Assembly: GCA_018902385.1 (NCBI GenBank)
Contig: JABSSW010000039.1
Coordinates: 310,001-374,000, forward strand
From: Physcia stellaris
Taxonomy: Eukaryota; Ascomycota; Lecanoromycetes; Caliciales; Physciaceae
DNA: 64,000 nt
Reading direction: 5' to 3'
Each line of letters starts with the position of its first letter. The stretch's first letter is position 1. Positions 61,617 through 64,000 of the stretch are shown here, one piece after another. The notes beneath the pieces were generated by a model. It was not told where the DNA came from, ran no database searches, and saw nothing but the letters and a program-made list of their open reading frames with translations. Position numbers and translations under genes: made by a program.

Positions 61617-64000
61617 TCAGATATAAAACATCGACTCCTTCAAATCCCCATGCACAGCCTCCCACCCGGAGTCATCGACACGGAACTCGTCCGAGTCGTT
61701 ATGAGCACCGAGATACATCTGCAGATACGCACGTCCACGGGTACAAGCCAAGTCAGCGTAGTAAGCCGGCGGACAGACCGAGACAGCCATCGTTGCGCGT
61801 CCGAAGAGATAGCACAGGTTGTGCGTCTTTACAGGTGTTCAATTAGTAACACAAAGGTATCGAAATTTATGCGGGATATGAAAACGTACCATCTGCTCGA
61901 CTTTGTCAACCGTAAGCTCCGGGCCAAATTCATTGTGAACGACAATGTAATGCGCAGGCTTAGCCGTTCCCTTCAGCGCTCGATGGGCCTGCAGGTAGAA
62001 ATCCCATCCTTTCTCCATGGTGATACCGCGATCGACGATCGTGCCCGGTTTGCAGTTTCCTGTCCTGGTGTCCATTACCCTACGATCATTCACTGCTGTA
62101 GGGAAGAAGCGAGTGTGGTGACGTTTAGCCACAATGATCATGATCAGCTCACTTCCCCTTGTGTTGCCGTACCGTTTCAGTCGTGTCTCGTTGATCTTCT
62201 CAACTTCGGCGTTGATGACCTCATCGTACTGAGAATCCGAGACACCGTCTCGATATATAACGATCTTCTTAGGCAATGCACCTCTGTGAGCGGTTCGCCA
62301 TGCGTCCAGTCGTTCCTCGAACATGCTCCCAACTTCTTCCACAATCTCTTGCCTACTTCGCTGAAGACGCAGGCTAGCCGGCCATTGCGCGAAATCGTCG
62401 TCGATACTGCCAACAACCACGGCGATACTGCTCGTGTTCTCCATGCTTCCTAAAGCTGGGTGAGTAACATCAATACCGATGATCATTGTGCTTCCACCCT
62501 TCAGGCATCCTATGTCGGTCTGTGGCAGACGTTGATTGACTCCGCCGAATTTCAAGTTCACTTTGAGAGCCATATTGGCAAATGCTTGTCCACCCAACAT
62601 CGTCTTTTTCGTGCAGCACACGGTGTGGATACCAAATTTCGTATCAGCTAGGTACTTCAATCTCGAATAGACGGCCGAACTCTTGGAACCGAGCGTCACC
62701 AGAAGAAGTTGAGGTTTAAGCTTGGAGATTTCGGTGAGTACAGCCGTGAGTTGTGTATCAATGCTTTGGTCATCTTTGTCTTGTACGCTAACACGGTAAC
62801 CATCGTACGGTTTCCCAATTGTGAGCCCAAAATTCCGAAGAGCCGTCATGAAATTTGTTACCGGCACGAAGGTATCCTCATGGAACGATAGGCCCGTCTC
62901 AACACTGAGGAAGGTCCAACGATCTATGCGCACGGGGATGGACAGTTTCCTGCTCGTGATGTCCCATTTGGCATCCTGGGGTGTAAAGGTAGCCTGGCTG
63001 TACATCACTCGCGGGGCCTGCAGAATACGCCCAAAGACTGTGAGCATTTCGGGCAATACTCTGACTCCAAAGCCTCGAAGCACGTCCAGCTGGGGATGAA
63101 GATTGAGGACACCCGTAACCGCGTTAGTAATTCTCTCAGCATTTGCCGCTGGAGGGCGAATGCCAATCTTGGACATTCGTATCTCGTCATTATCACGGAG
63201 CTTCTTTCGATAAGCTTGTCCTGGAAGCACTTCCAGTACCTCTGCGGGTAGATAACAAGCCGGGGTGCCGTCCTTGGAACCGACGTCAATTAATGGTAAA
63301 TTGGGGTTCTTGATCTTATAGTTGTGCTCAACCTCGAAATATCTCTGAACGGAGACCTGTGATCGGCCATCAATGGTTTTGCCACCTTCAAGATGGATCA
63401 TAAATCGATTTGCATCGGATTTGCAAATGCCATGGATCACTTTAACTTTGGGTTCCTTTGTATCAATCCTCCTAACCCGTAGCCCTGTGATCCATTGCAT
63501 AAGCCTCGGGGTGACTTGAGAATTTTCCTGCTGGAGGATAGCTATCATGATCCCTGCTAAATTGCCATGCTCATAGAAGGCCGAAGTACAGACATTGACA
63601 TTGGTGAGGACCCTCATCGTTGACGAGCGGACACTGATGAAATATCCTTTCAAAGCAATTATGCCAGGAGTGATTCTGTACGATTCAGTGCATGCCCCTC
63701 CCTGTTTCCATGGATAGTATTTAGTGTTCTTGGAGCCCGAGACATTTTCTCCCTTGGTATTCGCTTGGCGCACAATGACAGTCTGAAGGTCGTCCCGGGT
63801 CTGTTGCACATCGAAATCTATCGGCGTGTGAGGTTTCTTAAGATACTGTAGAAGATCCGAGACTGGTACTTGGTGACTGAATTTAACAACCATCCTGATC
63901 GGTTTTGCCCCCGGACGTGCAGCTAATTCCTGAGGGTCGACGTAGGTAATGTCGATCTCCTTCACGTCATTGTCTCCAAGCGCCAGCTCCTTGCATGTCA
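61617..64000 (-). CDS. Argonaute (QDE-2-like), N-terminus beyond window
   Basis: Exons >64000-61890 and 61826-61617, with a 63-base intron (branch TACTAAT). The frame is open to the right edge, so the N-terminal part is missing; about 772 residues are visible. Order seen: end of the N domain, linker 1 with GYFISVRSSTMRVLTNVNVC, PAZ (SVQRYFEVEHNYKI, then YLPAEVLEVLPGQ), MID (LLVTLGSKSSAVYSRLK) and PIWI. The slicer residues look complete: Asp in IGIDVTHP (about 62470), Glu in SRQEIVEE (about 62347), Asp in YRDGVS (about 62246) and His in VVHNEFG (about 61937), the DEDH set. The second exon supplies the usual HNLCYLFGRAT and PPAYYADL ending. It should load small RNAs and cleave targets, as in quelling or RNAi. 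It appears intact. Confidence 0.95.

Noticed and set aside
61341-62453. Long plus-strand open frame of 370 codons
   Set aside because: It lies antisense to the Argonaute PIWI region and has no domain; it is a shadow of that gene's codon use.

Overview
The window looks like a chromosome segment of a filamentous ascomycete (Pezizomycotina). The evidence is short introns of 49-109 bases with GTRNGY-like donors and CTAAC/CTRAY-like branch sites, an Argonaute of the fungal type, a fungal lipoxygenase, an NmrA-like dehydrogenase, and abrupt switching between balanced-GC gene blocks and extremely AT-rich blocks of mutated retroelements, as produced by a RIP-like process. A class-level placement (Leotiomycetes is possible) is a guess.

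Layout. 1-30.6 kb is an AT-rich block made almost wholly of nested LTR retrotransposons of the Ty3/gypsy type. Element B (minus strand) runs off the left edge and lies in pieces at 1-230, 7820-8054, 11500-14138 and 20656-about 23.7 kb. Three other elements sit inside it: A (231-7819, minus), E (8055-11499, a small element with a C2H2 zinc-finger ORF) and C (14139-20655, plus). A, E and C have identifiable LTRs; A and E have exact 5-base target duplications. Outermost is element D (about 23.8-30.6 kb, minus). 30.65-43.6 kb is a gene block: an NmrA-like NAD(P)-binding protein with eight exons, a small secreted eight-cysteine protein, and a divergent pair of a catalase-related heme peroxidase and a lipoxygenase. 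43.6-45.5 kb holds a 1.5-kb TRIM-like mini LTR element and a MITE. 45.5-48.7 kb is relic-rich intergenic DNA. 48.7-53.6 kb is a tyrosine-recombinase retroelement of the Ngaro/PAT type with split direct repeats. 54.3-55.0 kb is a fold-back MITE with an 8-base target duplication. 58.1-59.8 kb encodes a type II membrane protein with a lectin-like ectodomain, and 61.6-64.0 kb the C-terminal three quarters of an Argonaute that runs off the right edge.

The two most interesting points are these. First, the RIP-like damage has an unusual context: comparing paired repeat copies by eye, nearly all changes are C to T before C or T (or the complement), while CpA and CpG are mostly spared; classical Neurospora RIP prefers CpA. 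In several elements the damage fades towards the element's outer ends. Second, the catalase-related gene and the lipoxygenase lie head to head, the same partnership described for a Fusarium catalase that uses the 13S-hydroperoxides made by its neighbour lipoxygenase. This suggests a two-enzyme oxylipin module.

All exon structures were worked out by eye from splice consensus and reading frame. Nothing was searched against a database.
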